Assembly: GCF_016808335.1 (NCBI RefSeq)
Contig: NC_053141.1
Location: 20,219,756 to 20,283,755 of the forward strand
Length of the DNA: 64,000 nt
Origin: Panicum virgatum
Taxonomy: Eukaryota; Streptophyta; Magnoliopsida; Poales; Poaceae
Direction: 5' to 3'
The translations under genes were made by a program, and so were the position numbers. The notes beneath the pieces were generated by a model. The model was not told where the DNA came from. It did not search any database and saw only the letters and a program-made list of their open reading frames with translations. Positions 10,954 to 23,010 of the stretch are shown here, piece after piece (position 1 is the first letter of the stretch; each line of letters starts with the position of its first letter).

Positions 10954-13900
10954 ATGGGCGACCACGAGGCTCGCGGGGACGACTTCGAGAAGAAGGCGGA
11001 GAAGAAGCTCACGGGCTGGGGCATCTTCGGCTCCAAGTACGAGGACGCCGCCGACCTCTTCGACAAGGCTGCTAACTCCTTCAAGCTCGCCAAGAACTGT
11101 GAGCGCTCCTGGCTGCGCAGATCCCCCTCTCGCCACGCCCTCTCCCCCAATTACTTCCGCCCCCAATCTGTTCGTTTCGATTGTCGCTGCTGCCTCCAGC
11201 CGTTAGATCTGCCGCCGGATCGGGGCCCGGGATCGGGGCCGCGGTGTTTGGTTCGGCGCAGTAGCGAGCGGTTAGGACGGGGAGTGGGATCTTGGGCTGC
11301 GGATCTACGGCCGCGCCGCGTGATCTTAGATGCGCTAGGTTTCGTCTGAGGATGCTAGCTAGTGCTGCATGAATTGATTCCATGAGCACAAAGATTGTGC
11401 TTGTTTGTCTCCGACTGCTATAGAAGGATACTAAACATTTGGCGTCTTGTCTAAGTGGCTTATTCTGAAAGAGAGTTGTGTGCCCCTCGTTCTATTTCAG
11501 ATCAGGTTGTTTCATTTGCATCTCCTGTGTATTTGATCCAAATATGTTCTTTGATGTGGGTTTTGTTGACCCATATGGTTGAACTAGGAAGATTGGCGCG
11601 CTTCGCCGCGCCGGTGCTGCTTGTGTGCGCTGCTACTGACTTGTGCAGCCCATGCAACAAAAAAAGCAAGACTATTCTTAAACGGCCGGCAAGGCGGCAA
11701 ACTAATAATTATACACATGTAATCAAGTAGCGCACCATAAAACTCTAGAACTGACCAAGCCATACAATCTTTCGTCGTAAAGATAAAATAAAGATAGGTC
11801 AATTACACATGTATAAATGATAAAGCATAAATAACTGCATATGTAGTGGGTTTGAGCAGCTTGCACAAGATAGTGGTCATATGGTGTTGGCCGCCCCCCT
11901 TTCAAACTGATACCTGAAATGAAGTAGTACTCAATTTCTCCAAGAGCGGACACACTATAGCATGAGACAACATGAGATGGAAAACTATGGCAGTGTGTGA
12001 GATATGTAACCGTTGAAAATATCAAGAACCTAGATTACTGCCTTAGAACCCAAAAAACTTGCAAGAAGCACCAGCAATGAGAAAATAAATTGAACTTTTC
12101 ACCCAAAGGTCCAAACCTTTAGAATCAAAGGTGAAACTACCACATATCAGTTTCATGATTGAAGCTAATTTTTTTTAAAAAAAAGGAACTTCTTCATGGT
12201 TGTTGCACTTTGGAATTGCAACTCATGGGGTAAAGTCCATAAAGGAAGATATGAACATGAAATCAGTAACCCCTTAATTTAATAATTAATAAGAATAAAA
12301 GTGCATCGCTAGATATGGTTGATGCCTTATTGGGTGCCACGAGCTACATCTGAAATCCAAGGTTTTAAACATATAATCTGGTACTGCCAAACAAATAGTA
12401 AAAGAAATAATGAGAAAATAATTTACCAAACTTATCATGATTTGAAATGAGAATTTTAAACAAAAAAAACAACTGATTGTACCTTCCTTCCTATGAAATG
12501 CTACTATTCTTATACTAACTTGATATAGAGCACTTCAGAACATTGAGTACCACAAATTGAGATAGAATTCGACCTGTAATGTTTTTGCTATCTTGGCTAC
12601 TTCAGATCATTGGCTTATTGAGTAGCACAAAGAGCTGCAAGATATGTCCAAGTATATTATGAAATGTTTTTTATTTTAATAAAGAAAAGACTCACTGGAA
12701 AGCCTGATAATCTCAAATAAAGAAAAGACTCACTGGAAAGCCCGATAATCTCAAGTCAAAGCACAACATACTCAACTACGCAAACATTAGGTATCTGCGA
12801 TCTTCTCTTATGTAAAAGTTGGTTCTCCCTGTTGGTGACCAGATAGAGATAAATGAAATTACAGGGACCAAAGGAACATGCTAGAAAACAAAATTTACAT
12901 AACTAATAATGGTAAACTAAATAGCTTCCATAGCTAAACTGTATAGCCTGTTTAGCATCTAGATGTTGCCAAAACTATTCAGATGATTTCCCAATATTGA
13001 TAGCAAAGTGAAAGGTGGTTTACATGAGGTGACATGCAAAGAATAAGAGTTGAGGTGCCACATTTATGGTAGGCTTCAGAGTTTAAAAAAAAGGTGCTAG
13101 ATACCTCCACAGTTATTAAACAAAACTGATTTCAGAATCTTAGAAATAGGAGATGACACATTGGCACAAACGATGAAATAGATGTAGGTTATCACCTTTC
13201 CCTTTGTGATTAAATGCATTTTATCGTTTAAGAAGAACAGCATCAGGGATTGCATGTTTCAATTGACTGAAAGACCTACATCTTCGAATCAAATGGATTT
13301 AGTTTTCTGATGCATAGATGGCCTAACTGTAATCAACTGTAACATGGACTATAATATGGGTACGTTTCTACAGCTCAATTCATCACCCAAAGGTGCCTCA
13401 TTGGGGGATCGCTATGTAGGTCACTTGCTCGACGGACTTGTAGCAAAATCATGGGCACACAAAAAGGCTACAGGATAAGAATTGCAGATCAATTTGGGGG
13501 AACAAGAACTATTTCAATCCACTACTACACCATTTAAGGACAGAGGGGGGCTAATTGTTACCCAGAATTGGTAGCGGACCCATGAGGAGAAAATATGGTC
13601 AAATAGCAGACGCCTGATTAGTTGAACAAGCAGCAGGAGTTCACTGCTGACAATGCGCCCCACAACCAGAGCACCTGAAGATAGCAGACGCACAAACAGT
13701 AAATACAACAACAACAACAACAACAACATAGCCTTTTTCCCCAAGCAAGTTGGGGTAGGCTAGAGATGAAACCCGAAAGAAATAAGTTCAAGGTTCAGGC
13801 ACATTGATAGCTAGTCTCCAAGCGCTCCTATCCAAAGCTATCTCTTTAGAAATATTCCAATCCTTAAGGTCTCTCTTAACCGACTCATCCCACGTCATTT

Positions 13901-16900
13901 TAGGTCTACCTCTACCCCTCTTTACATTATTGACCCGCTCAAGAACCCCATTACGCACCGGCGCCTCAGGAGGTCTTCGTTGGACATGTCCAAACTATCT
14001 CAGCCGATGCTGGGTAAGTTTCTCCTCAATCGGTGCCACCCCGACCCTATCCCGAATAACTTCGTTCCGGACTCTATCCCTCCTTGTGTGCCCGCAAAAC
14101 CATCGCAACATCCGCATCTCTGCTACACTCAGTTGCTGGACATGTCGCCTTTTTGTAGGCCAACATTCAACACCGTATAACATCGCCGGACGAATTGCTA
14201 TCCTATAGAATTTGCCTTTTAGCTTTTGTGGCTCCCTCTTGTCACAAAGGATGCCAGAAGCTTGCCGCCATTTCAACCAGCCAGCTGAAATTCTATGCCT
14301 AACATCTTCATCAATGTCGCCATCCTTTTGTAGCACCGATCCTAAATATCGCGGCCGGAATCCTCCGCCACTGCCCTCCTCGCACGGCGCCAAGATTCCG
14401 CCCTCACCCAAACCTTCCCCAAACCCTACGCCGCCTCCACGAGAGGAGAGCCCGGCGGGTCCCGCACACAGCGGGAGGCGGTGCGGCAGCAGGTAGGCTC
14501 GCACGTAGAGGGTGAGGAGAGCTGGGGGGGGTGGGGGGCGCAGGAGAGGCGTGGCGGCAGTAGCGAGGCCCACACGCAGGCGAATGCCAAATCGACGAGC
14601 CGCGTCGGGCGTGAGCAGCGAGGCCCACATGCAGAGGGCGCCGCGCGACTTCCGCGAAACGGGCAAACGACGAATCGAGGAGACGAGGAGCCGCGTCGGG
14701 CGTCCTCTCCCCGGCACGTGTCACCCAGGGAGCGCCCGACTGCTCCCGTCGCTCCCCCTCTAGGGTGCATAGTAATAAGAGTATGAGGGAGGGAGCATCA
14801 TGCATATGCTTGAATTGTTGTAGTGTATCTGGAATCCATGTGCTGTCAGTTCATAGGGTTTATTTATATTTTGTGGGTGCACTCACAGAATTTCATAAGT
14901 ATAGTAGAATAAAGTTTTATTCAAGAGATTGATAGTAAAATGACCTTGATATGTCAGTGTGCCATGATTTTATTGTTTTCATTAAAATAATTAATTTGGT
15001 GTTCAGGGAGCAGAGCTGCATCAGTGTACATCAAGATTGCAAACTGCCATTTAAAGGTTTGTTCATTGCTTTGCTTATCTTTTGAATTATTATTTTGTCA
15101 TCTTGACAAATCATGCTGTTGAAATGGTATGATGCTTATTGTGCTTATCACTTTTCTGAACAGGGAGATAGCAAGCATGAGGCTGCCTCAGCATACGTTG
15201 AGGCTGCAAATTGCTACAAAAAATTCTCACCTCAGGGTACCTCCACCTTCTGAGTATCATGCATACTCCACCACTAATTGTCTGTGAATTTGTATTCTCT
15301 ATTCGTTATAATTGGTATAATGCGCCTGTTTTGTGAGTTGTCCTGTGGCAATCAGGAAATAAGTAATTCTGTTATTTTGTGCTGCACTTCCGCTTGCTTA
15401 ATGTTGACTGTTTTTTTCTCTGTTGTTGGTCAACTATTGGTTCTTTAAGCATTCTACTTCTGTATTTTTATACCATCAGCTAAGTCTCTACTAACATTTA
15501 AAATAAAATCACTGACTTCAAGTTTCATTCAATATGAATCATACTGATTACATTGGAAATGTGCTAGATTTCCTGTTTCTGTAATTTCTCCAGGAACTTG
15601 TTATTTTTTAGTTTTAGTAGTAGCAGAAACATTGCTGCTAATTCCTTTACATTACCAAAATTTTTGAAACATGGAAACAGTGTCCTGATATCGGAAAATG
15701 TGTCATAGGATGAGGGAATAGCCCCCTTCATCATGATTACCCCTTCATGATTAAATATGCGACTAAGAAGTAAGTACTGTGAATACCAAAAAAGATGTGT
15801 TGCCAACTAAGCAATCCTGATCATCAGGAAAATAAGTTGTCGGAGCTATCTGGCATATTTCCATCAATAACTGCGTACATTTGAGTGAAGGATTCAGACG
15901 TCTAAATTTCTTTTCTGAACATGCTTAGCTAAGTAGCTAACTCATTGTGTACACTACCCCCTTTAATGCAGAAGCTGCGCAGGCGCTAAATCAAGCTGTT
16001 AATCTTTTCTTGGAAATTGGTAGGTTGAACATGGCCGCAAGATACAGCAAGGTGAATAAAGTTTTTTTTTGTTTTTGTTTTAAAAAGTGTTACTACACGC
16101 TACTGTCTTATTTTTATCTCAGGCATTTTGATTGATGATTTGAGATACTATCCAGCACCCTTTATCTTCGTCTTTTGTTACAATGCAACTTATCAGTATC
16201 TTTGCATGATGTCATGTTCGAAAAGAAGGATGATTTGTTTCAAAGGGAAATATATTATTTATATTGGTGCAAATTTGATGTATTTTCAGGACATTGGTGA
16301 GATATATCAGCAAGAACAAGATTTAGAGAAGGCTACAGATTACCTGGAAAGAGCGGCTGACCTTTTTGACAGTGAGGGGCAGTCATCCCAAGCAAACACC
16401 ATCAAGCAGAAAGTGGCAGAAATTGCTGCTCAGTTGGAACAGTAAGATTAACTTTATTTCACTCATTGTTTATCTCTTACTCCCTCTGATCCCGTATGTA
16501 AGTCTTTTATGCTATTGACTGGTTTCCAATATGATACTTTGGCTTGCAGTTTCTGTTGCAGTTACTATTTTTAAATAGAGAATTATATAATATGACAGTC
16601 TTTTCACGATGAATCTAATAACATCAATCATGTGCTGTCAGTCTATGTAATGCTTTTATAAGTTGATGGATCAAGTTAAAAATGTTGACAAACTATGATC
16701 CTGCATTTGGAATTGGAGGTAGTAGTATTTTGTTGGGGTCTTTACTAGCATGTCACCAGCAATCCATGTCACTGCGCATGAACTAGGTGCACTCCTCCCC
16801 TAGTAACAGTATTATTATTGTTATACTTTTATTTTTTTATGTGTTCCTTTTTGTTGGTGACTATAATATTAATATTATCCTTACTGGAGAATGTATATAT

Positions 16901-18555
16901 TATATTCAATAGTTGGATTAGATAATGGGTAGCAGCAAAATGTGTTCTGACATCTGAGCTACAAGAATTCCTATTAAGATTATTTCAGTGCTTTTGAAGG
17001 TGACATTCACTTGCCTCAAAAATTCGATCATTCTTTAATGTCATATACTTTGCTTCAGTTACATAGATTATCTGTCAGCTTGTTTATGTATTCTCTATAA
17101 AAGATCTCAAATCTTGAAGCAAGTGTTGTTGGTAGTGGGTTCAGAAGTTATTAAGCCTATTGATTTGCTAATTATCGTGCTTTGATTTGGGTTGCTTTGT
17201 TTTTGTTCTTCTCTATTCTACCTATTTCCTGTTCAAACTGGCATTATGTAGTCAAACATGTTATCAAACATGTTATATCCTTGTTCAAGGTGGTAGCATC
17301 GTCTATCTAATCGTTTCCATCATTATTGACTTATATGTGGGGTCACACATACATTGTCATAGTAATTGCAGAATTACATTATTACAACTTTGATATTTCT
17401 CATGCAAATTTATTTCTAGGTACCCAAAGGCAACTGAGATTTTTGAAGGGATTGCCCGTCAGTCAATCAATAATAATCTTCTTAAGTATGGTGTCAGAGG
17501 CATTCTCCTTAACGCTGGCATTTGCCAACTATGTAGAGGTGATCCTGTTGCTATCACAAATTCATTGGAGCGATACCAGGTGTGTACTATTCTATTGAGA
17601 TCCTAACGAGTTAGTGTCATTGTCATCTTTATTAAGATTTTCTGTTACTGTTTTGCAGGAAATTGACCCAACTTTCTCTGGGACACGGGAATACAAGCTT
17701 TTAGCTGTACGCATACTTATTTGCCCTTTTTTTCTTGATCTTGTTCAATGCATGCCGGACTTGAATATAACATTTTCTCTAGTGCTAACCCTAAATTTCA
17801 TACCGTTACTTTAAATTTATCATCCAATCCTAGGATGTTTCCAATGGAGCTTATACAGTCAGGTATTTTTATTTCAGGATCTTGCTGCATCAATGGATGA
17901 AGGAGATATTGCGAAATTCACTGATGCCATCAAAGAATTTGATAGCATGACACGTCTGGTATGTTAAGTCTGACGCCTCTGTTTTATTTTGTAACTTCAA
18001 GCTGTTAGAGGGTGTTTTTACAATTCTTTGTTGGTAACCTGTCTATCTGTAACTTTATGCTTTGTAATTGTATTGTATGTAAGGTGGGTTAACTAAAGTA
18101 TACAATTTTGGCCTTATAAATTGCATCTTGATTTGGGTGGAATAATATCAGCAAACATGAAAATGTCTCTACCACATTAATTCTACTGTTTCCTTGATCA
18201 CCAACGGCTGAAGAATGACAATTTTTTGTGGTACATTCTCACTTCCCCTGGCTGGTCAGCCTAGCTCAGCAATTTTGGGGCCCGGTTTTTTTTTTAGGGT
18301 TTTCAACTTTTGAACTTGCTAGATCATGAGTTGCTGCTACAACACAAGGTGTCACAGATCTTTGTGAGATAACATTGTTTACTTAGAAAATGCTCTAAAT
18401 GGAATTATTGCACACCATGTTTACTTCATTTGATCCTTTCTACCCTGCATCTAATGTATAATATTTTGTCTCAGGATCCTTGGAAAACCACCCTGCTTCT
18501 CAGGGCAAAGAACGAGCTGAAGAAAAAGGAAGACGATGAGGATGACCTAACATAA
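10954..18555 (+). CDS. Alpha-soluble NSF attachment protein (alpha-SNAP)
   Basis: The encoded protein recruits the AAA ATPase NSF to SNARE complexes for disassembly after membrane fusion (Sec17 family); it acts on cytosolic faces of secretory membranes. Nine exons join in frame: 10954-11098, 15007-15056, 15164-15236, 15972-16051, 16290-16441, 17420-17579, 17659-17706, 17878-17958, 18475-18555, all with GT-AG borders, giving 289 residues, the usual plant length. Recognisable stretches are [85 protein letters not shown] and the C-terminal [19 protein letters not shown] with an acidic tail ending DDEDDLT; the extreme C-terminus is what activates NSF in this family. No stops or frame breaks. The 3.9-kb first intron is full of transposon sequence. 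The gene looks functional. Confidence 0.96.
11584..11613 (-). mobile_element. Helitron-type 3' end in alpha-SNAP intron 1
   Basis: On the minus strand the sequence is GGCGCG-GCGAAG-CGCGCC, then AATCTTC, then CTAG followed by T. A GC-rich hairpin a few bases before CTAG, with T next to it, is the Helitron 3' signature. The element would extend rightwards into the intron. I could not identify its 5' TC end with confidence. Confidence 0.5.
11614..13700. other. alpha-SNAP intron 1, AT-rich part
   Basis: AT-rich noncoding DNA with no supported gene. It may belong to the Helitron ending at 11584. A tandem duplication of about 38 bp (AAAGAAAAGACTCACTGGAA repeated) lies around 12680-12760. Confidence 0.5.
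13707..14352 (-). mobile_element. LINE reverse transcriptase 3' fragment
   Basis: On the minus strand the translation reads [56 protein letters not shown] and ends near INVPEP-stop. This is the C-terminal part of a grass non-LTR reverse transcriptase (RTE-like). The 3' end is a (TTG)n run, seen on the plus strand as ACAACAACAACAACAACAAC around 13707-13730. A TAG replaces the Trp codon in RL(W)FGHV. Everything upstream of RYLGS is missing, so it is a 5'-truncated, dead copy antisense to alpha-SNAP. Confidence 0.85.
14353..14780. other. GC-rich foreign segment in alpha-SNAP intron 1
   Basis: About 420 bases of high GC between the truncated LINE and the AT-rich rest of the intron. It has long accidental frames on both strands and internal near-repeats (AGCCGCGTCGGGCGT twice, GCGAGGCCCACA twice). 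It resembles the 5' end of a grass gene but no domain is readable. It could be cargo of the Helitron whose 3' end lies at 11584. Confidence 0.35.
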
Positions 18556-19485
18556 ACATTGTTGTAAAATTCATATGATATGGTTTGGTTTGTGCTTGCA
18601 TTTCATCGTGGAGGCTTCTTGTTCCTTATAAATGAGCATCATGAGATCAATCCCTGGTCTGGTTGTACAGAATTTCAATTTGGGCTATCCTGTTGATTTG
18701 CTGTCAGAATGAAAATTAGTACCGAATGCTTGTTTCTGGGGTTCCTGTTACTTGGTTGTTTTAACATTTGCGACTGTCTTATTTGCTATGGTAGTCCATA
18801 TAAGGTATACACCTCTTATTTGTTACCTTGGTGGTCCGACTTCATCATGTTTGTTTCCACTGTGCTGTGTCTCCGTTTTGTAAACTTACCTGTTTTATGA
18901 AGTTCTTACAACCGGCTCAAACTGTTCTGAAGTTACGATGTTTCAGTACAGATTGCATGACTCTGTTCGCTGCATCTTCGTTGCATTCAGCCAACAATAT
19001 TTCTCTTTTACATAAAATTAGCACCAGTATCAGCCAGCAGTATTTTTCTCTTACAAAAAATTAGCACCAGCCAGCCGAACAAAGGGTGGTAGGTTGTGAC
19101 TGTAGTGGTCTCTTAGTAATCCAAAGCCCGTCCTTTAAATTTTCTAGGTAAAATTCTAAGACTTCTTACCACCTCTAAATGCATGTGGACCTTTTCACTA
19201 CCTTTTAAATAGTTATTCTCGTGTCTTGAGAGAACGCTACCTTCATCAAAGTCCCCAAAAGGTTATAGCGTGCCTGCAGATGGTGAACCTTCTCAATGTT
19301 GCTTTTTTGCAATAAAGAAGCATCAGCCTTTACAGACAGCCCTGAAACCTACTTGCATGTTGCTGATTCTTTAATTGTCGATTTCTAAGACCATTCTCAA
19401 TGTAAATTTCATTTTCATTAAATGACATACCATGTAAGCAAAAGTGATAACATGGCAAGCAATTGATGAGAAAAAAGAGAATATA
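18556..19485 (+). other. alpha-SNAP 3' UTR and downstream intergenic DNA
   Basis: Holds the 3' UTR just after the stop. An AATAAAG motif occurs near 19311 but is far from the stop and may be chance. Short frames here have no recognisable content. Confidence 0.5.
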
Positions 19486-19770
19486 TCTATACTATACTAT
19501 AAGAAATCAAAACAGTTGAAATTCCTTTTCACCTAAAATATTCTCTCACTTATCATAGAGGGCCCACTAATCAGAAAATTTTTCATCTCACTCATGCTGG
19601 ACAGGAATCATCAAGTGCAAAAATTGATTCTATACTATAAGGAACCAAAACAGTTGAAACTTCCTTTCACCTAATAAAATATTCTCAGCCACCTTTCACA
19701 GAGGACCCACTAATTAGAAAATTTTTCGTCGCACACATGATGGACAGGAATTACCAATGCAAAAATTGAT
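19486..19770 (+). repeat. Tandemly duplicated Helitron-like 5' end
   Basis: Two diverged copies of about 140 bp begin TCTATACTATA at 19486 and near 19628. Both continue with CAAAACAGTTGAAA, CTTTTCACCTAA, ACCCACTAAT-like and GACAGGAAT phrases. The same 5' phrase occurs on the minus strand at 55260. Confidence 0.65.
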
Positions 19771-19794
19771 GATTCCAAAATGTTTAAAATGTTT

Positions 19795-20090
19795 CTGCTA
19801 ACGTCTTGTTTAGATGTAAAATTCAAAAGTCTAAAACTATCTTGTGCCACATACATGGAATATTAAATCTAGATAAAATAAAAAATTAATTGCATAGTTT
19901 GCTCGTAAATTGCTACAGTAAAACTACAGTAAATACTCCTACGTGGTAATGATGGATTAATTATTGTTAATAAATTAATCTCGTAGTTTACAGATGAATT
20001 TTGTAATTAGTTTTGTAATTAGTCTATGTTTAATATTTTAAATATGCAAAGATACTATTTCAAAAACTTTAAATCTTGCCTTTAAACTGG
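19795..20090. mobile_element. Decayed MITE-like sequence
   Basis: AT-rich block with TTGTTTAGATGTAAAATTC on the left and phrases shared with the larger MITEs here (GGAATATTAAAT, TACAGTAAA). The right boundary is unclear; it resembles the GGCTGTGTTTAGTTCC MITE superfamily. Confidence 0.4.
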
Positions 20091-20840
20091 GCCCAATTCG
20101 CTCTATTACGGACTGTCAGCCTACCCGCCCCAAATCTCCGCTTCCCGTCAATCACGCGCTGCTCCCCAATCCCCTCCCCACCCCGGCGCTGCTCCCCCGC
20201 CGCGGCAGCGCGAAGGCTCGCGATGGGCGGCGGCATGCCGCGTGGGGAGAAGCAGCGCGAGGGGGCCGGGGGGGGGGGGCACGGCTCGAGGGCTGGCGAG
20301 GCCGCTGCGCGAGGGAATGTGGACCCTCCCGATCCGCTTTCCCCCTGCCCACCATCCCGGCCACCTCGAGCCCCAGGCCCCGCTCCGGGGGGCCGCGGTG
20401 CCATGCCGCGCCCTTCTGTTCCGATCACCCCGCCGCTGCCTTCGCCCCGATCCGGTGCTGCAGCAGATGTGTTCCTTAGATTCATTTAATTTAGTTTCTT
20501 CGGCAAATTCGTGGCTTATCTTCTTTGGGCCTTCTCGATCTAGCGTTGATTTGGGACTCTAGATGGCAAGTCGGAAGTGAAGGATGCAAAGGAAGAGGAA
20601 GAGAAAGAAGGCTGTCGTTGTGGGCGAGGAGGCGTCCGGATCTGGCAAGAAGGTAGCGGCGGGCGTCAACATACAGAGCGGGGTGGCATTTACTGTTGAT
20701 TTACTGTTGCTAGGAATGGTTTCACGAGGGGCTCTCGTGTAGATATTGTGGCACAACCTAATTGTAAATGTTATTGGCGTTCCGTGATTGCTTGCGAAAG
20801 GATTGACATGGCTTCTCACTTTGGGTCATGATTTTTTAAT
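20091..20840 (+). other. GC-rich segment, possible captured 5' exon
   Basis: 20100-20470 is very GC-rich with accidental long frames on both strands. 20575-20700 reads RKRKRKKAVVVGEEASGSGK after an in-frame stop, which looks like a basic N-terminal exon. It lies upstream of the CK1 fragment and could be from the same source gene, but this is not typical CK1 sequence and I do not recognise it. Confidence 0.3.
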
Positions 20841-21245
20841 AATAAGTAACAAGAGTTCGGAAATCCAGTTCAAAGTATAGAGCATGGTCTTGTTATCCGT
20901 TCATTTGTTAGGCTGTATATCAACCCTATTTTGTTTTAAGGAAGTGACAACTCATATTTTAGTAGTGCAAATTTCAGCAAATGAAACAGTAACACCTTGA
21001 AAACTACATGCTGAAACTTGATCTATCGTGGTCTGCATCTGTGCCAAGATACTTGTAAATTTGATGTCATACACCGCATATTTCACTATTCCTTGGATGA
21101 CCGGATTGACTGAACCAAAAATTATGCTATGGGAAAATATTATTTACATTGCTATTGGTATTGCTTTTCTATCTTGAATATATACAACCACCTTGAGACA
21201 ATATGTGGCTAACCGTTTTTGGAGCAGTATTATTTGTCAGCCTTA

Positions 21246-21589
21246 GGGGTTGTTTGGTTCCCGGGGCTAAACTTAAGTCCATATTACATCAAAAAGAATC
21301 ATAGTATTTAGAAGTATTAATTAAAGATTAATTATAAAACTAACTGCAAAATCCTAGGGCTAAATTGCGAGACAAATTTAATGAGTTATATGAATCTATG
21401 ATTAGCGAATGGCTACTGTAGCATCACTGTAGCAAATTATGAATTAATTAGGCTCATTAGATTCGTCTCGCGAATTAGCACTCAGCTGTCAAAAAAAATT
21501 ATAAACAGATTTTATTTGATACTCCAAAATAATAAGATTTCTTTTGATGTGACAAAGACTTAAAAAAGTTCCTGAAAACAAACATAGTC
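21246..21589. mobile_element. 344-bp PIF/Tourist-like MITE
   Basis: Starts GGGGTTGTTTGGTTCC and ends GAAAACAAACATAGTC, flanked by TTA on both sides (21243-21245 and 21590-21592). The interior has the hallmark phrases CTACTGTAGCATCACTGTAGC and ATTAGATTCGTCTCGCG, shared with the MITE at 36484. It sits just upstream of the CK1 exon fragments. Confidence 0.8.
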
Positions 21590-21656
21590 TTACTCTCGTC
21601 AATGTCCCTTTCAGCATTAGGGCATGCTACCTGATTGTTTTTCTCCATCTCATGTT

Positions 21657-21968
21657 TTATCTGTCAAATCAAGGCATCCTCAGCTTCATTATGAGTTAAA
21701 GCTATACATGCTTCTGGGTGGGGGGGGGGGGAGTAAGTACCAACATGAGGACGTGATTCCTTGTTTCATATATTTTCACCGGTTCTGGTTTGAATACAAT
21801 TTTTTATTCTAAACTTCAGCTGGGATTCCTCATTTGAAGTGGTTCGGAGTGGAGGGGGAGTACAATGTCATGGTTATTGATCTTCTTGGTCCAAGTCTGG
21901 AGGACTTATTCAACTTCTGCAGCCGAAGATTCTCTCTTAAAACAGTACTAATGCTAGCTGATCAGATG
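21657..21968 (+). pseudogene. Casein kinase 1 (CK1-like) exon fragments
   Basis: Two exons of a CK1-type Ser/Thr kinase can be read. The first (21657 to about 21733) gives VKSRHPQLHYELKLYMLLGG and ends at a GTAAGT donor. The second (21820-21968) gives [16 protein letters not shown] then [14 protein letters not shown] and [12 protein letters not shown], ending at a GT donor. These are the beta4-alphaD part of the kinase N and C lobe junction. The glycine loop, the catalytic HRDIKPDN and DFG segments are missing downstream, so it cannot make a kinase. An out-of-place G run (21717-21731) has grown at the first exon end. It is likely transported by the candidate Helitron. Confidence 0.8.
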
Positions 21969-22780
21969 GTTAGTTTCTCTTATGGTGTCATCCATTTGCG
22001 ATTACTTTTTGTTATCTGTATCACACCTATGAAAAATATGTCAATGAATCTTAAGTCTTTGTTTGGTGGATTTTCTTCCCTTGATTTCCATACAGATAGC
22101 CAGGATTAATTATTAATTATTTTTGGTACAGTTCATATAGTGGCTATAATGGCAAGGATTTAACTGGGCAGAATGGCATTTCCTATCAAATTCATGGCTT
22201 CTCTTATGTTCTATCAGATTTCAGATGTATTATTGCTCTCTATTTTGTACTGACACCCTGACCTTTTTAGGGCGATAATGTATCTGATGACTTGCCGTCT
22301 TCAAAAGTTTATATGTTTACCTAATTATATCTGATTTGCTATGATGAATTAGCATATGGTTGGATATGCTGTTTGGCTCCTAGAGGTTTATCTTATTGAT
22401 TATAGTGCACTAGCTGGAATGAAGCTTTCCCATGTATGTATTTAGAATTTTAACTGTTTAGAACTAGATGAAGTTGGGGACAAGCAGATAAGCAGGGCTG
22501 TTGTATAAATGAAGATCAAAATTGCCTCATCTGGTTTTGTTTTTTGTTGGCATAGTTCGTTGTCGCTGCATACTATACTACTGTTACACGCGGATGGAAA
22601 TGAGCTTTAGACTAATAATTTCATATGTTAGCGTAGGAGAATAAGCCATGTTTCTTATATGTGCACCATTCATTAGGTTGATGTTGGCCTCCCTGCAGAC
22701 TGCGGCTTGCTGCAATTTCTATTTGTGTTAGATAGGGAGGAGGCAAACATACAGTTGGTTGTCTGGAACTCTATATATAA
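21969..22780. other. Noncoding DNA after CK1 fragment
   Basis: Intron-like, T-rich sequence; the next expected CK1 exon is not present. No gene supported. Confidence 0.5.
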
Positions 22781-22784
22781 AGGC

Positions 22785-23010
22785 CTTGCGACGCAGCCCT
22801 TGCAAGTCGAGTGACCGGAAGAAGGGGAAAAAGTCAGAGACGTTGGCTTTGGTCATCAGATTGGCGACCTCCTCCACGTGGTGCCGTATCCCGTGCGCCG
22901 ACTCGGTGCTGTCCATGTCGACCATGTCGACGGAGAAGAAGCTGCTGGACATGAGGTTGAGCATGGCCGCGTATAGCGGCCAGGCCCACCTCCACTCGCT
23001 AGGAGCGGTA
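22785..23010 (-). pseudogene. Cytochrome P450 fragment (CYP76-like)
   Basis: The minus-strand translation gives SEWRWAWPLYAAMLNLMSSS, FFSVDMVDMDSTESAHGIR and NVSDFFPFFRSLDLQGLRRK. The LSNTLFSVDLVD-like and NVADFFPxLRxLDPQGIRR-like pattern is that of CYP76-family P450s, between helices C and G. Only about 75 residues survive; the heme-binding and I-helix regions are absent. It stands alone and lies in opposite orientation to the CK1 fragment, fitting transposon capture. Confidence 0.75.

Noticed and set aside
14404..14805. Minus-strand frames upstream of the LINE reading frame
   Set aside because: They join the LINE frame by chance across the truncation point; the LINE similarity stops at RYLGS near 14352.
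16478..16510. Stowaway MITE in alpha-SNAP intron 5
   Set aside because: Only one end-like phrase (TACTCCCTCTGATCCC) is present; no inverted partner was found nearby.
20224..20489. Complete N-terminal exon of the casein kinase fragment
   Set aside because: The GC-rich frame does not resemble the conserved CK1 start, and stops intervene before the CK1 exons.
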